A DNA stretch of 64,000 nucleotides from Siphonodentalium dalli (GCA_032622095.1 CP136064.1:262923863-262987862); one strand, 5' to 3'; shown: positions 22,456 through 35,148, counted from the first letter of the stretch. Numbers and translations are program-made. Notes: generated by a model from the letters alone, not told the origin.

Positions 22456-25400
22456 GTTTGGGCATTGACAGGGACGGATCGAGGCTCCATTCGTAGGGTC
22501 GATTCCCCTCACATTAGGGCGTCCTTATAAAATTAACATCCGACGAGATACAACATACCAATAAATTTAAAGTCCCACATAATGTTTGCAACTTCAAAGT
22601 ATTATAATTGGAAACAACATTCAATTTCACAAATATGAAACCAGAATAAAATGAAACATATAGGAAAAAAAGTGTATGCCGATTTAAATAAAGACAAAAT
22701 GACATGTCATTAGTTGTTGATTTTAAGAATCTTGACCATCTACTCACTCTAAAGAAAAATATTTTTTATTGGTCTCCTGAATAAAGTTATCGAAAATGCT
22801 ACATATTTTTGTTAGCTTATATATCCCTTTACCATACAAAAGAAATGTCTTAATTTGCGATTTTGTGCTCTCGATAATGTTGGGAACAAAATATTCAAAC
22901 ATTATGTGGCTTTAAACTTTGGTCAGGTTACATCTTCTTCGAACATCATTATTCTGGAGGGTCATCTGATGTAGATGTGCAAAATTTGAAACGGCTCAAA
23001 GTACATATGATTAAATTAAACCTAGTAATTGCTCATTTACGTACCAGTGCTATTATATAGAGGGAACTATGTGCATGGTGATATACAATGTCACATAAGA
23101 AAGAATATCGCGTTTTTGCAATCCGTTTTCTAATTAGTCCATGATACTGTAGATTCTGATTATATAAATTCAATACATGCATGTACAGCAATTAATTTTA
23201 TCTGTTGACATATTATGAAATGAGCAATTACTAAGCTTATTTGTATCTATGCACATATGTATGCCACTTGTTGCATATGTTGGAATGATTTATCTGGGAG
23301 AAATTAAACCCATGGATCCATTAAGATTAATTTATGTATACAAAACCCAACATATTATATGAAATATAATATTTTCATCATTCCATGATCTGTCATGAAC
23401 TGGATTCAGTGTACTCATGGCTCATGCATATATGTATGCAGGAACTTGGCTCGTATGAAGCAACTGTTTTGTAGGACATTGATTGACAATTATTCTGAAG
23501 AAATCATATCGCGAGAGAAACCATTTTATATTCACCTCCTTGAATATCTGGAATTTACCATTTTCATAGGTTATCATTACGTTATTAATAACTGATGTAT
23601 CAGATGTATAACTGCCACAACAAGATGAACACACATCATCCTTTCAGTGCCGATTATCGATACACCGATGAATGCCGAGTTTTTGTTTTTTTTGCATCTG
23701 ATTGAATGCACAACACAGGACAAGTAAGAATTTCCATCCATGTGAATAACCATAAACTGACGAATTCATGTCGTACATGGTGTTATGTCGGTCGCGCTGG
23801 TGTCAGTCGTGCAATAATATTCACAATACAACGATGTGCAACACGATATAGACCATGCTGGAATACTGGTACATGTAAGTTCATATCCCCAAGCCGTTGA
23901 TGGTTTCGACAGCCGAGTAAACTTTGATCGAATCCGCTTGTATAGTACCGTAGCTTATACACAAAATATCCAGATCCAGAAACAGGATAGCAAGTAAATA
24001 AGTCCTGAAAGAAACAGAGAATAACGTTAGCCCAATGCATTTTCTGGGTGCAGCTTGACATTGTCACACACTGTACACATCTTGATATATAAGAACCAGA
24101 CCAATCCGGGAAATTCCTACATGCATTTGCATGCACGAGGGTACTTTAATTATTTGACCGGTTGCCAATAATATATATAAAATATGTATGCATATGGTAC
24201 TTTAATTAATCGAACGGTTCCCGATAGTATATATAGGTACCATACCTTTGCACGTGGTACGTAATCGTTACATATACTGGTCTCGAGGAATTCGTGAGTA
24301 CTTGAGCACGTGCTGATGACACCGACGCCGGTAGGCGGGGGTGTTATGCGCGCGCGAAGTTTTTCTCAACTCATGAATATCTCTGAGAACAGCAGGTAAT
24401 TATCTTATATACCCAATACCCAGGATCGTCTCAATCAACCAATTGGTCACGGATTCTCAAAACTCGCTATAAGCCTACGTACTGCTCACTCTCGTCGGTG
24501 TCAATTTCTAGCAAAACTGTCAATCAGTTCATTAATAAAATTGCTCAGATCCCACAAGAGCCAGCGCATGGTAAGTTTCTGCTCATTGGAAATTTTCCCC
24601 AGCAAATATGAGACCGAACATATTAGTAAATTCGCAAGATATCGAGTAATTATTTTAGCATGTTTTGAATTGTTGGCAGCCGTATCATCAACGATAAAGA
24701 GTGTTTGTGTTTCAATGCCCATTTACTAGTACGATGAATATTAAACAGCGGTTTGAAAACTTGCTTTATAAAAAATCTGAGCATTTGCTGACAAATCGGA
24801 ATGGATATGAAGAACGGGGTTTGAGAACGGGGGGGGGTAATATGTCAGGGACTTTGACAGAAGCCTTCCTTTTTTGAGGGGTTAAATTGCAACCAACCGT
24901 GAACCAATCTGTTTTCCCAACTTGACCAAGTTTCATCTGGTCTCCCATTCGATGCTGAGTTTGAAATCCAACACACTACCATTTAATAGCTATAATATAA
25001 TCTTTGTAGAAAATAATATAATGTACTCTAAATATTACATATCTGTTGGGAACCGAAACTATTCAGACGATCTCAGAAAGATTTTGCCTGAAATTCAACT
25101 TATGATATTGAAAATTCCAAATCTTGAAATTAGCTCACCGCATAATAATGACCAAAACGATACTCATTAGAAATTTGGAAATGTAAACTATCGAAATGAT
25201 CTCAAACAGATTTTGCCTAAGATGTTCAACTTATAAAGTTATTGAAAATTTTAAATGTTGAAATTATCTGGGGGGGGGGGGGGTAATACCTCGACCTCTA
25301 TCGCCACATCCATGTTGCGATCACCCTAATTATTTGTTCTAACCAACAACCTCCTAGAGTGGGCAATCTTACTGTCAGGTCAGGGACAATACGGGTAAGG

Positions 25401-26934
25401 TTGTCCCACCCCATTAACTTTGACCAAAATGTTAGGCATTTCATGACTGACACGACATTAATTTAAGTTATTGAAAATTCCAAAATGTTGAAAAGTTTGA
25501 CAAAAATTGGGGAGGGGTGGTAACACCTCAATGTTCAAACCCCTGTCGCCACATCCATTTTTGCACACATTACCATATTTATTCCAGCCCACATTGTCAC
25601 AGATATTAAATTCTTACTGTCAGGGGCGTGAGGACAACGGGGTGGGGGCTTGACAACAGCATGTTGATAGCAGACCGCCTTTCTGCCAAACTGCTCTAAA
25701 TGTAGGCCTACTGGTTAGAACAACAAACTATTTCAGTTGGTAGCTTGGTGAGCCCCAAGCCAAGTAATTAATTGATATGAATACCTCAGACAAAATATGG
25801 GATGGGTAATATTTGTTTATTGGTAAAAAAAATGCCCCATATGTATCGCCAAAATTATTTAAAATTTCCAAAAGTTGTGCATGTCGCCACCCCCTGCATG
25901 CCGTCACGTCCCACATATCCCCAAAAAGTTAAATTACCCGCCCAATAATATCTAATCATGTCTATTATTGGGGGGGGGTGTTCAAATTTATGTTTTAGGG
26001 ACACGCGGCATTTAATACAGTGACAACGTCCAGTATGTAGTCATTGGTCGTTTGTGGGGGATGCATCAATACACAAATTGACCCCAACCAAATACATAAA
26101 TCCTAATATTACTCAACGTTACGACTATAGGCCCACACTTCAGCTGAAATAATTATTGTGACACATGCAGTGTGACAACGTAATAACTTCCTTCCAACAG
26201 CTCCAGTCATGTGAACATTGACACAACGTATCAATATGACGTGATTCTTTGACGTAAACAATGTAAAATGATATGGTAATGTAAAGTTTGTAAAATGAAA
26301 TTATTTTTTTGCAACTATGGGTGTATGACAATTGCTGGGCAGCGGATCGCGTTTCAAACCCATGTGACGTGAGTCATTGTAGAAACAAGTTGAAAATTTC
26401 ATGTCTGACACATCATTACTTGGTAACTTTAAGTACGTGTTTTCATTGTCTGATTTTCCAACAATCAGTAGGAATATTTTTGTTTACACCTCCAGTATCA
26501 TATTTTTAAAACTTTTAGACTTTAGTAAAAATTGTTGTCTGACATGAACACCATTTTGGAAATGTTCCAGTCTTATTCAGTTTGGAAATTGCCAACAGTT
26601 GAAAAGCCTGGGTGCCGGTTGGAAAGTTTCAATGCACAGCGGGGGGGGGGGTGCAAATTGAAACTCGCGAAGGAGTTTGGTGTCTGGTTCAAGAGGAAAT
26701 TCAACGTTGACACACCATAACAAAGACCATGTAGCCACGTCACTGATTCGGAGACCATAAATAGGTACATGTACATATTTCAGAAACTAAAAACTTCCCC
26801 GGGAATCATACTCGAACGAGCAGATAGACCCTTTCACACCTCAATATAAGCCCCCCTCCGATTAAGTATGTACTGCATGGTAATCACACAAGAATGGCCT
26901 GGTTGACAGAATATTGATACATTGGCGCCATATG

Positions 26935-27230
26935 CTCTGGTAAGTACTTTGTCATTTTCCAGCTGTTTTATATTTTTCGCAGAGAAGTGAAACGAACGCT
27001 CTTTATTTATAACATATATCAGGAATATATAGACTAACACGGAACGCTCCGTGTAAATTGCTGATTTTTGGTTGGGACCCAAACATCGTGTTCAAACTTG
27101 TATTTGTTATGACTTCAATGCATCGTTTTGTGACATGTATTTATCGACCTATTTCGACACGGGAAACAATTCACAAGAGAATATTATTAGGTGTATTTTG
27201 GAGCGCAAACCGACAAGTGGATTTAAGGTA
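26935..27230. repeat. Dispersed repeat, copy 2 of 2
   Basis: Same block order as 9285-9590 ('gaacgctctttattt', 'gggacccaaacatcgtgt', 'gtattttggagcgcaaaccg'). Diverged and non-coding. Confidence 0.65.
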
Positions 27231-28152
27231 CCGGTTGGAAAATACCGAATTAAGGGGAGGTTGTTCGAACTCCATGCATAAATCAATCTCCTACATAACA
27301 GGGCGTCAGACACCGTAGCGATGGGACTGAACTCTGGTTTGCAGCTTGAGCATTTTATACAACGAAACGGGTGGTGCAATCGTAAATTCCTATTCTGGTA
27401 GTACACCCCCCCCCCCCCCAACAGCTATAAGCATAATAGCCTATTATAGGGTATACGACTGAAAGTGGAACGGTATCCACTGTCGTGGGCTGAATTTAAT
27501 TATCCATGGAAATCCATGACAGGGACGTGGCTAGATGGGTTTCAGCGTTGGGGAGGGGTGCATCCACCTTGGAATTTTCAACTGCACCCCCCCCCCCCTT
27601 TGGGGTTTGATTTCCCCAAAAGTTACTGGCCCCTCACAGCCTGGATGTTAGCATTATTCTAAATGGATCAGAAGTATTGTTGCCACAACCAGAAGAGGAA
27701 CGGAATACACTGAGAACATTTTGAGATCCGAACCTGAAAATAGCAAATTCCTAACATCTAGACTGGCCTCAAGAATTCCAATTGTTGGAAATTTCCAACC
27801 TGAGACCCCCCCCCCCCCCCCCCACCCTAAGGTCGTAAAATTTCCAACTGATGCCATTTCAGTCAATTTTTTGACCAAAAGTAGGACAATGTGCAAATGA
27901 TGTTCCATAAACAATTAATAATTGTTGAAAAATCAAACTACGAGAACAATCTCAACCTATAATATTGTTGGTGTGACCGTGCGAAAGTTCCAATTAATGT
28001 TGTGTCATGTATGAAATATCCAACTGTTGACAATTTTGACCAAAGTTGTGGTGGGGTGGGGGATGCGAGACACACGTGCAACACCCCTGCCGCCATGTCC
28101 CTAAATCCATGCATTATCACACATGGATCGTGAAATTTAGATAGTAATTAGA

Positions 28153-29082
28153 TAGTCCAAGTCTTCTCGTACTAAAACCGGCTATTGATATGGATGGAGG
28201 TGCCGGTCTTTAGTCCGAGTTCCAGGCCCATGGTCTCCTTTGACACGAGTTAATCGTTAGTGACCCGCTCAAATAAAACCACAATTATATGAAATAAAAT
28301 ATCACAATTGCTACAATAAACGGATAGTTTCCGCAGAAGACATGCTATTTGATCTGAAACCCACATCGGTTGTGAATTGAAAGCGGTAATTTAATGTGAA
28401 AAGAAACTTTTGCCGCAGTGTTTACATATTTTTTAAAGTATGCGAACTCAGTTGACCTTGCGAACTGCGTTCGGCATTTTCCGGTGAAAATATTCCGTAG
28501 ATTTTCAATCAACCACGCACGATGAATTCTCCATTGTAATCGTAATTATACGTGACAATAAATAAATAAATACATAGATTAAATGCATATTGAAGATATA
28601 AATGTAATACATTAAATAAATTACGGGAATTATAACCATCTCACAGTTTAAAACAGTGTAAACACAATGACCATTAGAATATCATGGGGGCCGCCATTTT
28701 GTTTGTATCGAAATTCGTCTCGGCCAAAACAAACACCGGACAATGCCGAAGTTCTTCGGAACCTGAGTTCGGCTTTCAGTTAAGTAAACAAACAGAAAAA
28801 CAGCGATGTTGGTGACAATCAACCGGAATATTCTATGCGTAATTTAACATGAAAGTTAGATTATTATACACCATTATGACCATAATATGTCTCTCTTTCC
28901 GATGTATATAGCATCATGTATTGATTCATTAGGTAAATCGAGTAAAATACACCACAGATTCCCGCCACAGATCGTGGGCGTAACTCGTGTGATAGGATTG
29001 GTATGCAAGCGGGCTGGGACTAAAAACAGCAAATCGCCATCCCAATATCTTAGCTGGTTTTAGTACAAGAAGACTGGGACTA
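28153..29082. mobile_element. 930-bp TIR element with 9-bp target duplication (MULE-like)
   Basis: The direct repeat GTAATTAGA flanks it at 28144-28152 and 29083-29091, and occurs once at the same place in copies A and B. The ends are inverted: TAGTCCAAGTCTTCTCGTAC on the left, and TAGTCCCAGTCTTCTTGTAC when the right end is read inward, with similarity extending through ACTAAAACC. A 9-bp duplication fits the Mutator-like superfamily. The interior has no transposase, so it is non-autonomous. Confidence 0.85.
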
Positions 29083-29180
29083 GTAATTAGAATGACATTT
29101 TCTTCCTTATACAGTCGGATGCCATCACACGAGACTGACATAAATTTATTTGTTTTCGTTTCTGACAATTGAAGGGTTCC

Positions 29181-29690
29181 TTAGACCAACAAAATTATCA
29201 ATCCAATCATAATCCATCTCGATATGCAGAACAGATGAGGGAAGATGATGTCCGAGGGGTAGAAAATAAAAATAACAACCAACAAAGAGAATCTTGTCAG
29301 TCTAGACCACCTCGCTTCATAAACAAAAGAAATCAGTTGCGTCAGTTGAGCCCGAGGGATAACAATCGAGGTATACCAGCACAAAGGGGTCGTTACCCCC
29401 CCCCCCCCCCCAGAATTCTCAACAGTCATAAGAATAGACCACAATCAATATCATCTGCAAAATTTGTGCATCAAAATGATGGATGGTCCAAGAATATTAT
29501 GGATGAAAATCAAGAACTTCAAAATAGGCACTCCACTCCGAAAAAGGTGACTTTCAATGATGATGTAACTCATGTACAGATTAGTCCGCATATGTCACCG
29601 GTTACTACATGCTCAAAGGAAGAAAACTCTTTTTTAGACCATGGCCGAGCCTCGACCGAAAGATGGCCGATGGAAACAATCTTACATTAA
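29181..29690 (+). pseudogene. LINE ORF1 C-terminal fragment
   Basis: An open frame continues in from the insertion border without its own start, so the N-terminus was lost by 5' truncation. The roughly 170 residues are rich in Asn, Gln and Arg (NKNNNQQRESCQSRP, NKRNQLRQLSPRDNNRG), with a proline run encoded by a 15-base C tract at 29397-29411. This basic, low-complexity composition fits an RNA-binding ORF1 tail, but no zinc knuckle or RRM is visible. The stop at 29690 overlaps the probable ORF2 start at 29663 by 28 nt, a common LINE arrangement. Confidence 0.55.
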
Positions 29691-31777
29691 CAACGTTCAA
29701 TGTGAAGAATGCAAGGAGTAACACCGTTTTCTTGCAAGAGCTGTTGAAGAGTACAGATATTTTATGTGTGCAGGAGCACTGGTTATATAACTTCCAACTC
29801 TCATTTCTGAAGGGCATATCGACCACACATGATGTATTTGCAAAAGCAGTTGATGATGACAGTCCCATTGCTCCTATACAAGTTCCAAGAGGCTATGGTG
29901 GCACAGCTATCTTCTATAACACACAGAGGAATGTGCAGTACAGAAGGCTTCCAGATGGGGATTGTCGCATAACAGTTTTGGAAATATTATCCCAGCCACC
30001 GATGTGTATCATATCAGCCTATATGCCATCTAGAGGAAATTCTACAAAGGAAGTATATGATCGGACTCTTGCCCAAATTGAAGAGATTTTGGACAAATTT
30101 AATGATACGCATGCTGTATATGTCTGTGGAGATTTCAATTCTTCACTGGAGAGGCGGACTGGAAATGAGAGAGATGGAGAACTGAAGAACTTCTATGAAC
30201 TGAAGAGATTATCCACACTCCAAACAGGACAACCAACATTTTTCCATGTTAACGATCGGGATGCTGCAGAGATAGATTACATTTTTTGCAACAGAACAGC
30301 TTCTACAATGACGACAAATTGGACAGTGATGGGTAGGACAGATAACAACTTGTCGGACCATGTCCCAGTCTCTGCATCTTTGCATGTGTCTTCAGAAGTA
30401 AAAGTTGCTGATGTGATCGTAAACCCTAAGCCTAAATGGGAGAAATGTAACAAGTTGCAATATAATGAATTCATCACAAGAGAACTGAAACCATTTCCAA
30501 TCCATTTGGATACTGGTTATGAAGTTTCGGCTGCAATTGAACACTTGTCTTCTACACTCACTAAAGCAGCAATACACAGTATACCCGGATACAGACAGAG
30601 ACATAAGCTGAAGAAGAAGAGACTAAAAGTGTGGAACCCAAATGTGCATCTTGCAATAAAGAACAACAAGATAGCCTGGTGTAAACTTAAAAGAGCAGGA
30701 GGTTCAAAAACTAGTGAAGAGTTCATCACAGTGAAGAAAACAAAAAGTATTCTTCGGAAGCTTATAAGAAAGGAAAATGCGAAGGTAGTTACAGATAAGT
30801 TAGAAAAGATCATCAAGGCGACTCCGGACACCAAGGCATTTGGTCTACTGGTTAAACAACAAAGGTCTTCAGCAACAACTGCAGTCTCAGAATTGATTGT
30901 TGATGGACATGTGTTATCAACACCTGAAGATGTTCTAAATGGATGGGTCAAGCATTTTGAGAGGTTGGGTACTCCTATCGATCACAAGGAATATGATGTG
31001 CCTCATCAGGAGGTAATCAAAAATGATATACCATTCAATCAGGATACATGTGCTAAACAGCAGAACATGGAGGATGTAACAGAAGGGGAAGTAGTCTTGG
31101 CCATAAATAAGCTAAGTAATAATAAAGCAGCTGACGGAATGGGAATGACTGCGGAACATATAAAAGTGGGACAAAGATCGCTCATCAGATACTTAGTGGA
31201 CCTGATAAATTGCATGTTGAGGAGAGGGAAAATACCATCTAGCTTGAAAGAGGGAATATTAACTCCAGTGTTTAAAAAAGGTGATTCTCTTAGCCCAGCG
31301 AACTACAGAGGAATCACTGTTACATCCATTCTGCTGAAAATATTGGAGCACATACTTAACAGCAGACATCATGACACTTACCAGAAAACTCAGTCAAAAC
31401 TGCAGACTGGGTTTACAAAAGGGACGTCCTCTCAGAATGCAGCTCTCATGGTATCAGAATGCATCAATGAGGCAAAAGCAGCTAAGAAAACTATGTTGTT
31501 CACCACTCTGGATGCACAAAAGGCGTTTGATGTTGTGGATCACAATATACTCCTTCATAAATTGTATTTGGATGGTATCATGGGGAAGGACTGGCTACTA
31601 CTAAAGGAATTGTACACTGACCTATACTCCAAAGTAAAATGGAAAGGACAGCTGTCGCAGCCGTTTAAGATCTCACAAGGAGTCAGACAAGGAGGGATCC
31701 TTTCTACTAGTCACTACAAGAGATTTAACAATCCTCTACTCCTGCTGCTGGAAAAGATTTTGAAGGGGCACGTATAG
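29663..31777 (+). pseudogene. LINE ORF2, part 1: AP endonuclease and N-terminal RT
   Basis: The probable start is the ATG at 29663 (MADGNNLTL), although the frame is open from 29609. The first ~240 residues form an exonuclease-endonuclease-phosphatase fold with its catalytic signatures in order: FNVKNARSN, VQEHW, SAYMPSRG, VCGDFNSS, EIDYIFCN and LSDHVP. This is the nickase that starts target-primed reverse transcription. RT motifs follow: ADGMGMTAEHIK, PVFKKGDSLSPANYRGI, TLDAQKAFDVVDH (motif A) and QGVRQGGILS (motif B). A frameshift near 31740-31760 then sends the frame to a premature stop at 31777. The endonuclease looks intact; the RT is broken just before its catalytic DD motif. Confidence 0.9.
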
Positions 31778-33102
31778 GTACTGTCAGTATTCCTCATATT
31801 ACATGTGCCGATGATATTGCCCTCCTGACCCATGATACCCAGGAGATGCAACGGATGATCAACTTGGTGGAATGGTATGCTAAGCAAGAACGATACAGGA
31901 TTAATCCTCTGAAGAGCAACACCCTGGTATATAATGGAAGGGGGAGCGAGCATGTGGAAATGTACGGAGAGGAAATAAAACAGCCAATCTTTACAGAACA
32001 TCTTGGGATAATGAGACTTAAAAATAACTCTGTGGATGTTGAGGGAAAGGTAAAACTTTCGCGCAGAACGCCGTATTCTCTGATGGGAGCTGGCATGCAT
32101 GGGAAGACAGGGGTGACCCAGCTAGTTAAATGTAAACTTTGGACGATGTATGTCATTCCCAGGTTGACATTTGGACTTGACGTGCTGCAGCTTAATAAGA
32201 CTGAGATGAAGAAATTAGAAAACCATCAGACGGTAACACTCAGGCAAATCCAACATCTTCCAACCATAACAGCTACAGTTGCAGTCACCGCACTACTAGG
32301 AGTACCTCCAATTGAAACAGTGATACACAGGAATTCGCTGAACATGTTCTTCAGAATTATATCTGCTAAAAGCATGGTGGAATATGACATTGCTGTCCGT
32401 CAACTAGCAGTGAAGAATCCCCAATCGAAGAGTTGGTTCTCTTATATACGTCAACTTCTTGAGCACTATGATCTACCAAATGCATATTCGCTGCTGAATT
32501 CAACTCCAACACCTGCAGTGTGGAAGAGTCTATTGAGTGAAGCTGTCAGTCTTGAAATTCAGAAGAAATGGAAAGAGGAAATTAGGCAGAAATCAACACT
32601 GAAGTACCTGAATCCTGATGCTGTGAAAGTGAATTGTGTTCATCAAGTTTATCGCTATGTAAGGACAAATCTACATGATGCTATGAGGGCTGAGATTAAG
32701 GCTAGATTACTCACAGGGACATACACTCTACAATCAAATCGTGCAGTCTTTAACCAGCATAAAGTTAAGAGTACCTGTAAGCTGTGTGAGGAAGCTGCTG
32801 AAGACAGACAACACTTTATTGCCGAATGCAGTGTCTTAAACCCTCAGCGAGAGAAGATAAAGAAGAAACTTTTGCTTATAGATGTGATACAGATGACTCC
32901 TCTACTCATAACTATTCCAGAACTCTTCACTCAGCTCATCTTGGACTCGTCCCACTCTAGAATTGTTGAGGTCGCCAAGCTTGCAGAAGAAGACATAAAT
33001 ATCATGGAACTCTACAGTAGGGAATATCTGCATGATATTCATATGTTGAGGACTCGGTTTTTGGCATCAATCCAGGCTGAGCCCATTGTCACTGATACCT
33101 AG
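31778..33102 (+). pseudogene. LINE ORF2, part 2: RT catalytic motif to C-terminus
   Basis: This is the continuation of ORF2 in another frame. CADDIALL (RT motif C, the catalytic Asp pair) is encoded at about 31802, upstream of the first ATG in this frame at 31846. It is followed by RT thumb-like sequence and RLLTGTYTLQSNRA. A Cys-x2-Cys...His-x4-Cys cluster (CKLCEEAAEDRQHFIAEC) follows, typical of LINE ORF2 C-termini. The frame ends at 33102. Only one frame change separates it from part 1, so the insertion is young but inactive as it stands. Confidence 0.88.
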
Positions 33103-33639
33103 CTAATCACTCTTTACTAACCACAAATTGGTTTTTCTCCATTTATTTCATAATTCACTATTAGTTAGCCTGCTGAAACTAATCATGGACAGCTTTATAC
33201 ATACATATAAATCATATATGAGTAAAATTGTGAGGATTCTCTAGGATATTCTAGGATTCCAAGAGCACCAGGATTCCACTTAACCAAGTGGTGCCACGAA
33301 AAATCAACGTGGGAAATTCTAAGAAGACAAGACAAGTTGGCTGTGGAGGAAATGAATCCGACGACGCACGCTTATCGTTGAAATTCCAAGTTATTCGGCA
33401 TGATATTCTCAACTAAAGTACTTACCGGTACTTCTTCGGGTCCCTATAGCTGGTGATGGTGTTCCGTGGTGCATTATCCAAATAATAATCCATTAAACCG
33501 AGAAGCTCACTCAGAACACAAATGCAAGTTCAGTCAATAAACCAAAGCGTTATTTGAAAAAGAAACACGCGACCAGTTAAGAATGACGTTAAAATGACGC
33601 TACGACGTAATCGACCGATTTCTCCACACTATGACCAAC

Positions 33640-34118
33640 GTTGGGCCATCGTTGGTCCAACGTCGACATCTAACGCACCTACTAACCTCACATATCGCCT
33701 AGTGCGTTACGTTTTCAACGTCGGGCCAACGTTAAACCAGCGGTAAAACCAACGTTGTCCCAACGTTGGTTGTCCAACGTCGGGCCAACGTAGCCATGTT
33801 TGAAACGTGCAAACTCTGACGCATGTCGACGTTGCGCCATCGTTGTACCAACCACAAAATCCGACGTTGCGCCAACGTAATTATTCCAACAAGTCGACGT
33901 TGGGCCATCGTCGTACCAACCACAAAAGCCGACGTTGGGCCAACGTAATTATTCCAACGCAAGTCGACGTTGGGCCATCGTCGTACCAACCACAAACGCT
34001 GACGTTGGGCCAACGTAATTATTCCAACGCAAGTCGACGTCGGGCCATCGTCGTACCAACCACAAAAGCCGACGTTGAGCCAACGTAATTATTCCAACGT
34101 ACGTGTGCTATCTGGGCT
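33640..34118. repeat. CAACGTTGGGCCAACGT palindromic cluster (copy D)
   Basis: Same structure as 13040-13480, with small differences in unit number, ending gtgtgctatctggg. Open frames across it are repeat artefacts. Confidence 0.8.
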
Positions 34119-34421
34119 ATTTGTCCGGTTACGTTTATACACGTGTAGCATTGGCGGGCCAGAGCGTGTGTTGACATGTTAATTGTTTACTTCATTAATA
34201 ACCGATCAGCAGGGATTTGTCGTGATCACTTATGTGAAAGTGTGCTAATTAAAAGGTTGATTCAATTGATTTATACGATACGAGTTGAATGCATGGTGAC
34301 ATTATTAGATTAATTTAACCCTTTACCTTTATAGAGCCCCACATAGACTGGAGCAGACGACACTCTGCAGTGCATGCTTCCATCTGTGTGAGGCTCCCTG
34401 TTGGATAAATCTCTAAATTAA

Positions 34422-34825
34422 CCCTTTACCCAACAAAGCGGCCAAAAACGGCCAAATAAAGCTTCAACAGCCTAAAATATCTTCGGTCTGTCTCAATAAC
34501 ACCATACAAATATGGATATCATTGGAACCGGTTCATTGACCACATTGTGATGGTTACAGTTATGCCCTGTGCCAATGCATTCTCTTATATATGCGAGTCG
34601 ACCATAACACTTTTTACCTTTTTTTCTTACATTCTTTAACAATTTTATAATTTTTTCTTACATTTTTTAACAATTTTTATAATATTTTTCTACATTCTTT
34701 GACAATTTTATCATTTTTAAAATGTGTTAAGCCAATGCATTCTCTTATATATGCGAGGCGACATATGGTCGACTCGCATATATAAGAGAATGCATTGGCA
34801 CAGGACCGTTCTGTTGGGTTAAGGG
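34422..34825. mobile_element. TTAA-flanked MITE (family 3), copy with a lost hairpin arm
   Basis: TTAA lies at 34418-34421 and 34826-34829. The ends CCCTTTACCCAACA and TGTTGGGTTAAGGG are inverted. Compared with the copy at 53584, the left internal hairpin lacks its second arm ('gcgagtcgaccat' runs straight into 'aacactttttacc'). The right hairpin (about 34732-34800) is complete. Non-coding; piggyBac-type by target site. Confidence 0.85.
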
Positions 34826-35148
34826 TTAATTTAAGACGTCGAAAATCCTATCTATTACGATATCCGTCGGCTTATCAAAGAGATTGGTTGAGCAGTATCT
34901 CAGGATGACAACGAAATTTGTCAAACACAGTGAAGTGTACATATAACTGGAACTGTCGAATTGTGCACACCTTTCTTTTGTTTCCTCAAATTTGGTAGCA
35001 TCAAATAAATAAAACTTTTCCCGTAACCCCCTGATAAAACGTCTCGCAGTTCTCTACATGTCTTTTGAATCATGTTATATTCCGATTGTTTCCTTAGCAT
35101 GTTGGTTCATGATTCATTGATTGAACTCGTACGAAACAAGTCTATGTT

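Larger units (their letters stand above)
21262..27516. other. Gene-free interval
   Basis: Apart from the CAACGTTGG element (21857-22455) and the dispersed repeat at 26935, this stretch contains no supportable gene. 22460-24760 is AT-rich and featureless except for a roughly 65-bp direct duplication near 24135-24240. 24780-26720 holds degenerate repeats in which 'ttgaaaatttt' or 'ttggaaa' words precede poly-G tracts at 24829, 25270, 25970 and 26641. These are distant relatives of part 2 of the 2.93-kb unit. Confidence 0.5.
29179..33333 (+). mobile_element. Non-LTR retrotransposon (LINE), 5'-truncated
   Basis: The insertion borders are set by comparison with the uninterrupted copies: 'caattgaagggtt' on the left and 'aagttggctgtgg' on the right. 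About 20 bp of target present in A and B is missing here, and no target duplication is seen. It contains the tail of ORF1 and an almost complete ORF2 (AP endonuclease, RT, C-terminal Cys/His motif) with one frameshift. The 3'UTR ends gaagacaagacaag, with no long poly-A. Clade not assigned. Confidence 0.9.
27517..34118. repeat. Copy D of 'part 2' of the 2.93-kb unit, split by two insertions
   Basis: Segments 27517-28152, 29083-29178 and 33334-34118 align in order to part 2 of copies A and B (about 12023-13480). They start at ccatgacagggacgtggc and end at gtgtgctatctggg. They are separated by a 930-bp TIR element and a 4.15-kb LINE. Copies A and B lack both insertions and so show the pre-insertion state. 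The closing segment carries the CAACGTTGG cluster (33640-34105). Confidence 0.9.

Noticed and set aside
23783-24003. Minus-strand open segment after an acceptor-like 'tctctgtttctttcag', with several cysteines (FTCYPVSGSGYFVYKL)
   Set aside because: It looks exon-like, but no donor, partner exon or recognisable domain was found, so it stays below the threshold for a gene call.
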